Assembly (NCBI RefSeq): GCF_949987535.1
Contig: NC_080081.1
Span: forward strand, 53,392,153-53,456,152
Direction of reading: 5' to 3'
Source of the DNA: Balaenoptera acutorostrata
Taxonomy: Eukaryota > Chordata > Mammalia > Artiodactyla > Balaenopteridae
DNA length: 64,000 nucleotides
Shown here: in pieces, positions 36,040 to 47,765 of the stretch
Layout: the number at the start of each line of letters is the position of its first letter
Position numbering within the stretch: the first letter of the stretch is position 1
The notes under the pieces: generated by a model
Seen by the model: only the letters and a program-made list of their open reading frames with translations
Databases searched by the model: none
What the model was told of the DNA's origin: nothing
Made by a program: the position numbers and the translations under genes

Positions 36040-36655
36040 AAATATATCAAGTGCTGGTTAGAATTGGAGCATCTAGAACTCTCATACACTGCAGGTAAGC
36101 ATGTAAATCGGGACAACTACTTTGGAAGAGTTTGGTACTGGCTATTAAATCTAAATGTGTCTGTGACTGCACCAGAAATACTGACAGATGTGGTCCTTAT
36201 ATATGGACACATCTAAGCAGCACTATTCATACAATAAGCCAAACTGGAAAAATGAAGTTTTCATTAACAGCAGAATGGACAAATAAATTGTAGAATAGAT
36301 CTAAAATACAACATGATTCAGCAATGAGAATGAACAAATAACCGCCACATGGATTGTTATGAAGTAATCTCACAAATGCAATTTTAAATGCAATAAACCA
36401 GGGGAAAGAAGAGTCCTAACTGGGCAATTACATTATGTTGAGTTCAGAAAGAGTAAAATCTAGTCTAAGGAAATAGAAGTCATCTTAGTGGTTTCCTCTG
36501 AGGGAGACTCTGCATGCTGATGGTGTTCTGTTTCTGGAGGTGAGTGGTAGTTCCTACAATGTTTCCTTTTGTAAAAATTCCCTGAGCTGCATGCTTATCA
36601 TTTGCACACTTTTCTGTATGTATCCAGATTTCAATTTTAAAAATTATTTTAAAAG
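36040..36655 (+). mobile_element. Old L1 3' end
   Basis: Degenerate plus-strand L1 ORF2 end and 3' UTR: AACTCTCATACACTGCAGGT, GGACACATCTAAGCAGCACT, AAGAGTCCTAACTGGGCAAT, ending ACACTTTTCTGTATGTATCC before an A/T-rich tail. Confidence 0.72.
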
Positions 36656-36904
36656 GGCGGATATGAAATGCAACAAAAAATGAGAAATCCCCATGAAAGA
36701 ATAGGTCTTTAATTTTTTTTCTTTCTTGTTCTCCATAGTCATTTGTATATATTTTTATTTCAGCATGTAATCATTTTTATTATATTTTATTTTTATCTCA
36801 CTATATTATACAATTGTTAAGTCTGAGACTATGCATTACTATTCTTATACACCAGGATCTATCACAGTTTCTACCACATGTTAGGTTTATTCATGATAAT
36901 AATT

Positions 36905-37112
36905 TTAAAAACTAACATATGTTGTGTGCTTACCATGTGTCAGTCTTGTAATTTATGTGTATTTCTTGTTTTACAACAATTATTTGATTTAGTTAATATG
37001 ATCTCTGTTTTCCAGATGAGGAAGCTGAAGTAGTTGGTGGTGCAGTAATTTGCTCAAGGATACACAGTCTGCAAGAAGTGAATCCAGACTCCATAGTTTA
37101 ATTTCTAAACTA
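36905..37112 (+). mobile_element. MIR SINE
   Basis: Plus-strand MIR: GCTTACCATGTGTCAGTCTT, TTTTCCAGATGAGGAAGCTG, then the CORE-like TTTGCTCAAGGATACACAGT stretch. Confidence 0.8.
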
Positions 37113-37284
37113 CTAGGATGTGAAGGGCAGAACATTAATTATGTAATAATGCAGATTTGGCATACAGTAAGTGCTCAACAAATGTGAGCTATGAATGCAA
37201 TATGCAACTTAAAGAATCATACAACATAGTAATTGTTCTCCTTTGGAAGAACAGAAGCTAGATATAGCTGGATACATTTATTTA

Positions 37285-37640
37285 CATACACACACTATGG
37301 TAGGAACTAAAGATACAATGGGTTAAAACATCAGATTCAGTCCGAAGATTGAAGTTCAGTAGGAAAGACAGGAATTAACAAAATTATCACATTTGTTATA
37401 AATATTGTTAAGGAAGACTATTGGATGCATATACATAACTAACAAGGGTGCCAGATGCATGGAAGAAACTAAAAGGAGGCATGGGACATGACCACAGAAG
37501 GCCAAAGGTGACTTTTTGAGAGGAAAGTGACAGGAAGGCAGGGCCAGATAGTGCAGTTACATGGGTAAAGAACCTGAAAGATTTGTGATTATAAAGACTT
37601 AGGAGATGATGATGTTATGTATAAAGTTCAACATGGCGAG
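37285..37640 (-). mobile_element. L2-like LINE fragment
   Basis: Antisense L2-type pattern: ACTAAAGATACAATGGG, CAGTAGGAAAGACAGG, then AGGCAGGGCCAGATAGTGCA. Diverged; the family call is moderate. Confidence 0.45.
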
Positions 37641-37779
37641 ATGATCTTGAGTAGACTAAGTTCTATGTTTTTAAGAAAATGTTAGCAAAGTTAATTTAAT
37701 AAAAAAAGACTGAATTATCAAAGTCACAAAGATGGGATGAAGTGAAAAATACAGACCAAGGTTAAACCTCTCATTCTGG

Positions 37780-37890
37780 ATGAGTTTCTTCACTATTTTT
37801 AATTTTTTTAAATTGAAGTATAGTTGATTTACAATATAGTTTTAGTTTCAGGTGTACAGCACAGTATATTTATAATATATATTATATATA

Positions 37891-37921
<31 letters not shown>

Positions 37922-38214
37922 CTATATATATTCTTCTTCAGATTCTCTTCCCTTGTAGGTTTACAGTACATCCTTGTTGGTTATCTATTTAATATATAAT
38001 AATGTGTGTATGTTAACCCCAAACTCCTAATTTATCCCACCCTCACCCCTCTTTTCCTTTTGGAAACCATAATTTTGTTTTCTATGTCTGTGAATCTCTT
38101 TCTGTTTTGGAAATAAGTTAATTTATATCTTTCTTTTTTAGATTCCACATATAAGCGGTATCATATGATATTTATCTTTGTCTGGCTTACTTCACTTAGT
38201 ATGAGTTTCTTCAC
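37780..38214 (-). mobile_element. L1 3' end with 14-bp TSD and internal (TA)n
   Basis: A short, 5'-truncated minus-strand L1 at 37794-38200. It covers the 3' UTR (TTACAATATAGTTTTAGTTT, CAGGTGTACAGCACAGTATA) and the last bit of ORF2 (TAGATTCCACATATAAGCGG). Perfect direct repeats ATGAGTTTCTTCAC at 37780-37793 and 38201-38214 flank it. A TA/TG microsatellite sits at 37868-37930. Confidence 0.93.
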
Positions 38215-39098
38215 GTTTGAAGCCTATCACAAATGCTTGTTTTAATGAATGAAAGTATGGTGAAATAAACAATCTTGCCGGTTTTTTTCTATACACAAAC
38301 TCATGATGATTCAGTCTGAGTATTAGCTTATTTTCTTACTGTCTTTCAGCGAATCCTAGAAACACAAACTTTAGATTACTCTGTTACTACCACTGCCCAA
38401 GTCGAAAGTTGGTAGATGTGGCTGAATAGTGACAAGGTTGGTGTTGCTGTGATTCTGAAAGCATCTCTCCTAAGCTGGATGGAACAATGACGTTGCCTTT
38501 AGAACATTTTGACATTCATCACTTTTTGTCATATCTCAGAAATAAAATCCCTGGTGCTTGGGGATCTGATACATCAACATCCAATCATCATTACAGGACT
38601 CGCCAACCACCTTAGTAAATCCAGGGTGACATTGTGTGGCTAGACATCACTGCCGAGATACTGAAGTGACAAGCAAAATTTCGATGTGGGGTTCGGTTTT
38701 TTTAAACATTTTGTTAAGTTCTATAGTATTTGAAAACTCTGAGATATAAAGTTTATGTTTATAAACAAGTTTGTCAAACAATGCAAGTTTATTTTAAGTT
38801 AACCTATGCTCTATCTCCTTTATATAGACTTAGAGCAAGAGGTAGAACTAGTAACTATGACAGGCAGTAACTATGACAGTAACTAAGAAAGAAGTTTTGG
38901 AAAGTAGAATTGGAATGAAATGCACAGTCTTGTGAAATAGTGGACATCATTGTCCTAGAGGTGATCTAGCAGAGGTTGAAAGGAAATGGCAGGAGGCAGA
39001 CACCAGCAGGGAAAGTTGTAAAGAGGATGTCTGCTTTGGATAAGAGTCTATGATTACTCTATAATTACTCCTTACAAACCACACTCTTAAGGTTTTCA
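38215..39098. other. Unassigned sequence
   Basis: No gene or repeat family recognised. A small direct repeat (CAGTAACTATGACAGTAACTA) near 38863-38885 is a local duplication. Confidence 0.4.
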
Positions 39099-39099
39099 A

Positions 39100-39308
39100 A
39101 TCATTATAATTGTTATTAATTAGCACTTAATATATGCTGGAACTATTTTAAGAATTGAAAACGTCATCTCATTCAATCATTAAGACAAACATGATGTAAT
39201 TATTGTTACTCCCATTTTACAAACAAAGAACTTAAGCTCTAAAGAGGTCTAATGGCTTAATGTTAGCTTATAAGAGGAAATACTGGAGCTCAAAACCAAG
39301 TCTGTTTG
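39100..39308 (+). mobile_element. MIR SINE
   Basis: Plus-strand MIR: AGCACTTAATATATGCTGGA, CATCTCATTCAATCATTAAG, CCCATTTTACAAACAAAGAA, then TGGAGCTCAAAACCAAGTCT. Confidence 0.78.
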
Positions 39309-39988
39309 CCTTTTTATCTGGTGATTCAAAGTAGAAGTTTATGGCACATTATTATAAAGTAGTAAATAATTGGATAATTTGGATTGAAGCAAGACAATTG
39401 TTACTCAGTCTTTCTGGAGACAATTACCCCTGAAGTAAACTCTCCATGTTGTGTTTTATCATCTCCTCTGCCCTCATCTGTTCATTATGACTCTCTAGGT
39501 TTTTCATGTGCTTATGTTTACTAAACTCCAGAAAAATTAGGTCAATAAAAATGGTAGTCCCTGAAGTATCTGAAACTAACTTTTAAAACATTTGAATTTT
39601 AATGGTAAGAGTGAAGTTCATTAAAAAAGATTTCCTTTCTGTAGTCCTACCATGGAATCCATAGAGGAATATTCCAGATTTTTTATTTTAAATGTTGAGC
39701 AAAAACAAAAACCAAGAAACACTATTGCAGAAATAAACTTTATAAGGGCAAAACTTTTGTGTTTTGTTTGCTTATCAGAATTCTTATGTAGAGAATTTGC
39801 AGAAAAGTTGATTGATTCCAAAATAGAAGAATTTTGTTTTGTTTTGTCTTAATTAACACGGCACTCCACAGTTTTGTCTGTTGTTAAATTTTACTTTGGC
39901 TGATTTAGACCATGCAAAACTGCATTACTTGTGTGTCTATTTTATACAAAATCTTTGAGAAATTAAGTATTTTTAAAAGGCACTGTGG
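39309..39988. other. Unassigned sequence
   Basis: No gene or repeat family recognised. Two overlapping 66-codon frames on opposite strands at 39621-39852 have no domain signature. Confidence 0.4.
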
Positions 39989-39989
39989 G

Positions 39990-40537
39990 TCAAAAATGAT
40001 AGCGATGATCAAAATGCTCATAGTGTTCCCCTTAGCTTGACCACACTGAAGACAGGCTTCTTACTGACTCGAGACCCCTGAACTTTTTTCCTCAGATAAT
40101 TTAATTTAGAACACTTGAAATTTTTTTCTCTATCCTTTGTATATATTTTTCAAAGCCTCTTGCCCATCCTACAACCCAGTAATGACTTTCTCAAGGTTCT
40201 GGGAGCCATCCTTTAAAATGTAATCATCAAGGAAGATAGCACCCCTATCTCCCAGTCTCTGTGGGAAGGTAGGAGCCTAACTTACAACTTTGCCTTTCTC
40301 TAAGTTGTAAAACTGCCTCCTTTCATAAAGCTACTAGAAGTTTATTTTTTCTTTGTATATAGTGCATAAGACAAATACAGATGGCCTACAATTCCCCCAT
40401 TCTAGCTCTTCAAACTCTTATGCCTTTTGTTTTAGTGGAGTTGAGTTCAATCTCTCTCTTAAATTGCAATAGTCTTAAATAAAGTCTTCCTTTCCTGTTT
40501 AACTTTGTCTGGTACAACTTTTGCTTTGACAGCAATC
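39990..40537 (+). mobile_element. Old solo LTR-like element
   Basis: Sequence resembling an old mammalian ERV-type LTR in plus orientation: GCCTCTTGCCCATCC, CTTTCTCAAGGTTCTGGGAG, CTCTGTGGGAAGGTAGGAGC, then TTTTAGTGGAGTTGAGTTC, an AATAAA at about 40478 and a terminal CTTTGTCTGG...TTTGACAG. The left boundary is uncertain. No viral genes adjoin it. The subfamily is not resolved. Confidence 0.58.
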
Positions 40538-40654
40538 GATTGCATGGCTAAGAAGATTGATAGGATGTCCCTAACCAATCATTATGTTTCATTAAGCAAA
40601 GTGCAAAGATAATAAAGCAGACATCAATCCTGCTCCATAATATAGGATGTGGAC

Positions 40655-40822
40655 AAAGGAGGCACTACAGAATAGTAGACTACAGTATAGTGTATGGGAG
40701 TTTGGAGGTAGAAAATCTAGAATTCTATTTATGCCACCAACTGCCCAGTCAATAAATGGCACAATGTAGGGTTTCAGTTTGTAGCTCTGAGATCTTTTAC
40801 TCCATATCAGTGTTTGGTATAT
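40655..40822 (-). mobile_element. Probable MIR fragment
   Basis: Antisense MIR-like pattern on the plus strand: TGGGAGTTTGGAGGTAGAAA, AGAATTCTATTTATGCCACC. Weak, recognised mainly by spacing. Confidence 0.4.
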
Positions 40823-41249
40823 TCAGCAGAGATTGAGCAAGAATGTTAATGACAAAAATATACAATTAATTCATTTAAATTCTATGTGAACAATAGAAAG
40901 AAAACACCTATAAACAGTCGCAGAATATAATTATTTCAGCTACTGATGATATTTGATGAACATATATTTTAGATCCCTCTGAATGACACTTTAGCAGCCT
41001 ATGGTTATAGATCTGATAATGTAGAAATCACCAAGCAAAGGAAAAGTCTTTATTCTTTGTAGGCACATTTTTTTCATTCTAGATTATATGTTTCTTAAAG
41101 TCTCTTTGCACTCTAAATTTTAATATTATTAAACTTAGATGAATATTATTAATATCCAAATAGCAAATTAAATATTTATATTAAATCTATTTGATCTTCA
41201 GTTTTTTGGGGTCAAAAAAGCTGTATGTTAACAAAATAAACATAGGATG

Positions 41250-41866
41250 TTGCATTCAATTTCTATTGCTGTGTAACATATCACCACAAACTTAGCAATT
41301 TAAAATGTTACATTTATTAACTCACAGTTTCTTTGAGTAGGAAGTCTGAGTGAGCTCAACTGGGTAATCTGTTTCAGGTATTACAAGATTGAAATCAATA
41401 TATTGACTGAATGAGGTTCGTATCTAGAGTCCCTGGGAAGAATTTGCTTCCAAATTCACGCAGGTTGTTGGTAGAGTCCATTTCCATGCAGTTGTAGGAC
41501 TGAGGTCCCTGTTTCCTGGCTGGCTGTCAGCTAGAATCTACTTTCTACCCTTAGACTCTGCCCATCTTCCTTCTTACACGGCTCTTCCATCTCCAAAGCA
41601 GCAAGGGCATACTGAGCTCTTCTCACACTTCAAATTTTTCTTACTGCTTCAGAAGAAGCTGCCAGAAGAAGCTCTCTGCTTTGGGGGATTCTTGTAATTA
41701 CATTTGACCTACTCATATAACCCAGTATAACTATCTTAAAGTCAACAAACCCATATAACATAACATGATCACAGGAGTGATATCTCATCATATTTACACA
41801 TTTTGAAAATAATGTCTGTGTACCTTTTCAGGGACCATTTTGGTATTTCTGCCTATCACACGTGGT
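41250..41866 (-). mobile_element. MaLR/MLT1-like solo LTR
   Basis: Old LTR-like repeat on the minus strand. The minus-strand start is TGTGATAGGCAGAAATACC at about 41863, and the plus-strand left end shows CTATTGCTGTGTAACATATC and ACAAACTTAGCAATTTAAAA, the reverse of the familiar 'AAGCCACTAAGTTTGTGG' end of this group. The middle (CTCTTCCATCTCCAAAGCAG) also fits. Boundaries and subfamily are approximate. Confidence 0.6.
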
Positions 41867-41964
41867 TATAAAGCATTTTATTTATATTGAAAAACTATTT
41901 AGTATCAATTAAAAATTTTATAACAAGAAATTCTATTTTAAAAATGGACACAAAATAATGATTA

Positions 41965-42200
41965 AAATAATGCCTTAAGTGATTACAATGTGTTTACACA
42001 TTACACATTACAAAGTGATTACAGTGAGTTTGCTACTCTGCATAGTGATTTAAATAAATTATTTAATTTAATTCTCACATAGAAAAGACACTGTGGTGAA
42101 TCGCCATCATTCTCTAGTTTTTGGTAAGAAAACCAAGAAAAAGAGATATTAAGAACTTAAACCTAAAGTCACACAGCTGGGGATAGTTCAAGCTTTCAAC
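41965..42200 (+). mobile_element. MIR SINE
   Basis: Plus-strand MIR remnant: TCTGCATAGTGATTTAAATA, TTAATTCTCACATAG, then CCTAAAGTCACACAGCTGGG, the well-kept MIR 'GTCACACAGCT' core. Confidence 0.7.
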
Positions 42201-42599
42201 AAAAAAGATGAAAAAGATAAACTCATCCAAAATCAATAGATCTGCTAAAAGTCCCTGTAATATCTTAGTAATCATTCCATGCCAGTTTCTGTATCTTATT
42301 TACTACCTTTAACCAAAATTTGAGTCTATGCTAATTCAAAATTCTGTTTGAAAGACTGGGAAGTTGAACTCTAAGTTTTTTTTGAATTTTTCAAAAGCAT
42401 TGTGACAGTCAAACAATTTTATGTACAATAGTGAGACCAAAGTTCCTATGTACTCCAGGAATTATACATTATATGTTATCCTTTGTGGATTCACCCTTAG
42501 TTGAAATAAGTTTCTTTCCACTACATAATAATTCTTCTTCTATATAGTTATACCCAGTGGTCTAACCAACCAAAATAAGGTGAGGCTTTAAAAAGCAGA

Positions 42600-42790
42600 G
42601 GGAATAAAATTAGTGTCTAAATCTTTCTTCTGTGGCTCATTTGCTGTAGGATGTGATAAATTATTGACTCTTCTGTGCTGGTTTTCTCATTGGTGAAATA
42701 ATAATAAAGACCCACTTAAAGTCATGAATGAAAAAAAAAAACTAATAAAGAATTGAAAACTGCTTCAGAGACATCAAGTGTTCTAACAAT
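42600..42790 (-). mobile_element. MIR SINE fragment
   Basis: Antisense MIR: GTGCTGGTTTTCTCATTGGT and GAAATAATAATAAAGACCCA (usual ATAATAGTACCCA), then a short A-run. Confidence 0.5.
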
Positions 42791-45078
42791 TAGTAATGAT
42801 AGTAAGATAGTGATAATAATTTTCATCTGCCAACTTGGCAATTGTATTTCTCATTGCTCTGCCTGCTCATCTTTTAGGTAACACACTTTTAGATATTGAA
42901 TTTGTGCCATCTTTTGGCATCCAAGGCTGTGTTTAATAACACTATTCAAGGTACTCTTATACTGCTAATCCTATTGCTTATTTAAAATGACCAAGTTCCC
43001 TTAGAATTTTAAAAGCATCTCATGGAGTAGGAAAACAAGGGTTCTTATTCTGGGAAGGCCTTTTAAAAGATAAAATAATACGAAACATAAAAATAAAAAC
43101 AGTAACGTAGATCAAATGTTCTAGATAATTACTTCATTACTTTGTTTGCTTTTAATATGATTCAGACTGCTACTTTGTCTTCTACAGGTAAAATATTTAG
43201 AAGAATTATAGAATCTTCAGAGCAGAAAGGAAAGAAGATATATTCAGATGCTATTTGTTGAAAGAAAAACAAATGAATAAATGCATGCCTGCCCACATGC
43301 AATAATCTATTCCAACTTTCATCCTAACCTAGGAATCTCATTCACCTTGTGTCTGGTTGACCCTTTGTTTGCACAGAACCCAATATTTTGTTTTACCTAC
43401 ATTTATTAGTGGCCTTACATAAAACTAAAAATTGCTACTCCCTAATTCCCACCCATTTATGTAAAAACTCAATTATTTTATGTAAAATCTACTTTCTCTT
43501 TTACAGATGTAAAATTACTTGATGAGATTTATTAAGACAACATTTAATGTCACCATTTAAAACATTTCTCAAGTTTTTGTGTTCTTTTGTTTTTCCTCAT
43601 ATTGTAAAACATTACCTTCTGTAGCACTCTCCTCTGGACAAACCTCAGATTATCAATATCTCGCTAAAAACATAGTGCCAACATAGAAAAAAAGCCAGTT
43701 AGGGTGCTCTATTTTCCTAGATCCTAGAGTAAAGTCCCATAATTACACATTACATATCTTTTGGTCTCAGAGCTCCACAAAATTTGGCCCTACAGACAAT
43801 ATACCATTGAAGTCATTATAATTATATCATTGGGAATGGTAGTTTTCTCAACTGGAGTATTTTTGCCACGGAATTTAAATGGATGTGGAAAGGTATCTTT
43901 ACCTTTTAAGCTGATATTTTTTGAAGTTAAACATTTTTTGTGTGTGGAATTCTCAGCACGTATTTCCAAGTTGAACTTAAAAACACATGAATAGTATTTC
44001 CCTGTTTATTAAAAATTTTACATTATGCATCAAAATAGCAAAGGCTATTCAGCTATTCTGTTTTTTAAGTCTAAGTTTTCTGACAATGTGTGCAATTTAG
44101 CCCAATAAAGCTCCCTTTCAACATATACAACAAATTCATAATAAAAAGCCTTATTCAGTTTCATTTACACCACACTCTACAATATTCAGATATTAATTTT
44201 AATGTACGAATTATTTCCTAAAACTGAAATATCTAGGTAATTTCAAAGCATGAACCATTCTTTTGTTAGACTTTGGTAAATTTCATTGTCCTTTGACATA
44301 TTTCTCAGTTAGACTGTCCAAAACAGAACTAAACATTCTGTCATGCATTGGGATTATGTGTTCTTCCTCTGAAATTCTTACTTTCTAAAATTTGTTGGTT
44401 GTTTTTCTGAGCCAAGTTTTCTTCTCAATTTTTGTTGTTATGTTACTTTGTCATATTCTTGAAGATTATTCAGTGCTTTATAGAACCAATCCTTAGGGAG
44501 GTATCTGTAAACAGGAGGCTTGCTGAATATCTGAAGATATATTTGATATGTTGCCATTTATCTGAGAAACATAACTGATTTGAAATTGTCTTAGAGCTAT
44601 GAAACGATCATCCAAGGTAAATAGTTCTTTTGGAACAAAAATCTTACATTTGGGAAAAATGTTAATTTTATAACACTAGGTTTTATGCATTGTGACAGTT
44701 TTGGCAGAAGGAGATTAAAACAACTAAGTTACTCATATCTTAAAAACATCAAATTCAGAAAAAGAAAGTTTGACTTGTGTTCTTTACAGTGCTGTTTTGT
44801 AAGAATAAAAATATGAAATTGAAAATTCCTTAAAAATACAAAATATGCAATTCAAATGCACAAATAACTGGAGAAATTTTGAAAATGTGGAATCTCAGTT
44901 TTTTTGAAGATTACATAATAGTAAAAATTAATTCAAACCATTAGATCATTTTCTTAATAATTGAGATACTGTAAAGCACAGAAAATTAATCATTAGCTCA
45001 AATATTTTAATCAACATTCAGACTATACAATAATGACACTGTTGATGATCATAATAACAGCAACAATAATTGGGGCAT
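42791..45078. other. Unassigned sequence
   Basis: About 2.3 kb with no recognised repeat or gene. The 77-codon frame at 43761-43994 has no known motif. Confidence 0.4.
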
Positions 45079-45079
45079 T

Positions 45080-45290
45080 TATCAAATGATGGCTAAATGA
45101 CAGATATTTTTTGAAGATATTTAATAGACAGAGAATACATGTACATATTCATGTATAAGTTATTGTTTATTATCATTTAACTATATGATGATTACCTTTA
45201 GTATTTCCATTTATCAGATTAGGAAACTGAGATGTAGAGATATTATTAAGTTGTCTAGGCATGATTAGGTAATGTTAGAAGAAATATTTC
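45080..45290 (+). mobile_element. MIR SINE fragment
   Basis: Plus-strand MIR remnant, recognised by CCATTTATCAGATTAGGAAA and CTGAGATGTAGAGATATTAT (usual CTGAGGCACAGAGAGGTTA). Confidence 0.6.
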
Positions 45291-46365
45291 AGTTAAACTT
45301 GCAACCCAAACAAGAAATAGAAATTCCATAGAAAACAAAATCTTGCTAGAAAAATTTAAGTCAACATTCAATGATATTTTCTAAGGGATGCTTCTATCAA
45401 AAATATTTAGATAAATAATAGAGCAAAAACTAAAACTTTCTAAAGTTCTTTACACACAAATGCATAACTAAACACAGGTAAGTTTTTTAAACAAATATTT
45501 AGCAACATTTCTATCAATGATCATTAAAAAGAAACATTAAAGACCTATGGAATCAATACTTTGTACCACTTAAAGGGTACTCAGAGAAAAACTCATAACA
45601 TTGAATTAAAAAATTAAATAAAATATAGCAGATATCTAACTCTAAAAGACAGAAAAACAATTATAATTTAAACCAAAAGAAAACAAGAAAAAGAACTTGG
45701 TAAAAATAGGATTTAATTAGAAAAAACCCCACAAGAACAAAATTTTTAAAAATTCTTTTTTTTTAAATTAATTAAACATATCTAACAAAAGTCAAGAAAA
45801 TAAAAATAATGAAAATTAACAAAATATAAAGAAAGATATATAGGAAAAGGAGATATATAGATATATCTTCATATTATGCAATTCTATAAAAATATAATTT
45901 TAAAACCCAATGAAATCATAAGTTTAAAAAAAATACATTTTATCAAAATTATTCCAACTTCTATGAAATATATTAAAAAGACACACCTCCTGCCCCCAAC
46001 CAGTGCCACAAGCTCAGGAACTCCCACAAAGGAATTCAGCAACACCATCAACCAGAATAGTTAATTTAGTGTTATTTAATTGTTTCAGAAGATATAAAAA
46101 AGAAAAAATCTCATAAATGATTTTTAGGAAAGTAAGTGAAACATTGGAAATAAAGAATAATGAAGCATCTGTAATTAAAGAAAATCAAATAGAATGATGT
46201 TAATTTATAAATATCAATGCAGTCATCTGAAATAAAACATGAGTAAACTATATAGAAGCACATTCAAGAATGGTGCAACATAGCCATGTATATTTCACAC
46301 TTGTATGAATGCTTTTAATATTAGTTAATTAGTAAAATTTTTCATATTAATAAACCTAACAAGCA
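45291..46365. other. Unassigned A-rich sequence, perhaps very old L1
   Basis: A-rich on the plus strand over about 1 kb. The stretch 45600-45760 faintly resembles the A-rich linker of L1 ORF2, but I could not align a frame. Confidence 0.35.
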
Positions 46366-46367
46366 GC

Positions 46368-46855
46368 AAGGGAAAAACAACAAGTAACATACAGGGACTC
46401 CCATAAGTCTATCAGCTGACTTTCCAGCAGAAGCCCTACAGGCCAGAGACAGTGGCACAATATATTTAAAGTGAAGAAAGGGAAAAACCTACAACTAAGG
46501 CAAAGCTTTCATTCAGATTTGATGGAGAGATCAAAACATTTACAGACAAGCAAAAGGTAAAATAGTTCAGACCCACTAAACCAGCTTTACAAAAAATGAT
46601 AAAGGGACTTCCCTAGGAAAAAAGAAAAAGGTGACAACTAGAAATGTGAATATTACAAAAAGAAAATATCACTGGTAAAGGCAAATATATAGTAAAGGTA
46701 TAAATCGACCATGTATAAGGTTAGTAGGAAGATTAAAACACCAAAGTAATAAAGTCATCTATAGCCACAATACGTACTTAAGGGATACACAAAACAAAAA
46801 GAAGTAAAATATTATGTCTAAAACAGTAAATGTGGAAAGGGGGGATTTAATATAC
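46368..46855 (+). mobile_element. L1 internal fragment (ORF1 end to ORF1-ORF2 spacer)
   Basis: Plus-strand L1 piece from the ORF1 C-terminal coding region (AGCAGCAAGGGAAAAACAAC, TTTCCAGCAGAAGCCCTACA, TCATTCAGATTTGATGGAGA, TTTACAGACAAGCAAAAGGT, the usual ORF1 3' end) into the spacer (AAGGGATACACAAAACAAAA, CAGTAAATGTGGAAAGGGGG). It has neither L1 terminus, so both sides have been lost. Confidence 0.8.
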
Positions 46856-47415
46856 ATATTTCATTTGGTGTAAAGATCAACCTATAGTCTCAAATGTCTA
46901 ATATTATTTCTGAACACAATTATAGAATGGATAATTCACGTGAGAGCTTATAAATAACTAGATGAGGATACGTTGATTAGTAAATTATGAAATATTTCAC
47001 CTGATTATATGTTAAGTTGACCTAATTTCTATTTATTGGTGGTGTTAGTAGCTCCAGGAAGTATGATTTTGAGAATCTGGACCTCAAAAAAATCAAATAC
47101 TGTTGCTTCATGTCAATGGAATACTATGATATAAATATAAAAATGATCAAGTGGATTAGTAATATGAGGAATGAATATATTTAAAGAGTTTTGATCAATA
47201 GATCAATATCAGCTTAGAGCCTCAGGTGGCAGTCCATAATTGGGTTGTGAAAGTGTTTTGATAGAGATGGTATATTCCTTCTATGACACCTCCATTGTAG
47301 GACTCTACTTCTCTCCATGATGTTGGGCTTAGTCACATGGTTTGCTTTGGGTTCATGGTGAGTGAAATATATCTCCACCAATGAGACCAATGAGATGATA
47401 GCAGATAAAAAACAA
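46856..47415. other. Unassigned sequence
   Basis: Nothing recognised. Confidence 0.4.
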
Positions 47416-47417
47416 GC

Positions 47418-47765
47418 AAAGTCATTGAAGCATGCTTTGTGCAGTTGGGCTTTGCTATTTACGTTTCTGACACTGCTATGAGAAGAATGTACCTAGGTTA
47501 CTCCCCTTTTCTATTGAACATGTATTTTGTGTTTTTTTCCTTTGTTATGAATAGAACACGCCCAGTTTAGCCCACTGGTCTAAGAAGGTAGAGAGGCACG
47601 TGGAGCTGATTAGACCCATCACAGAGCTTGGAATCAAGCCCAGCTAAGCCCAAGCACATCAACAGAATCCTAGGTGATCCATAGACATACGAGTAGGGAA
47701 AAATGAAATTTGAGGGTGTTTTCTCACATAGCACTGGCTAAATAACAGTGTAAGCAACAATCAGT
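47418..47765 (+). mobile_element. Old interspersed repeat, family not resolved
   Basis: The run CTGCTATGAGAAGAATGTAC, then GCCCACTGGTCTAAGAAGGT, GAGAGGCACGTGGAGCTGAT and AAGCCCAGCTAAGCCCAAGC, matches a repeat common in mammalian genomes, but I cannot name it with confidence. Confidence 0.45.
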
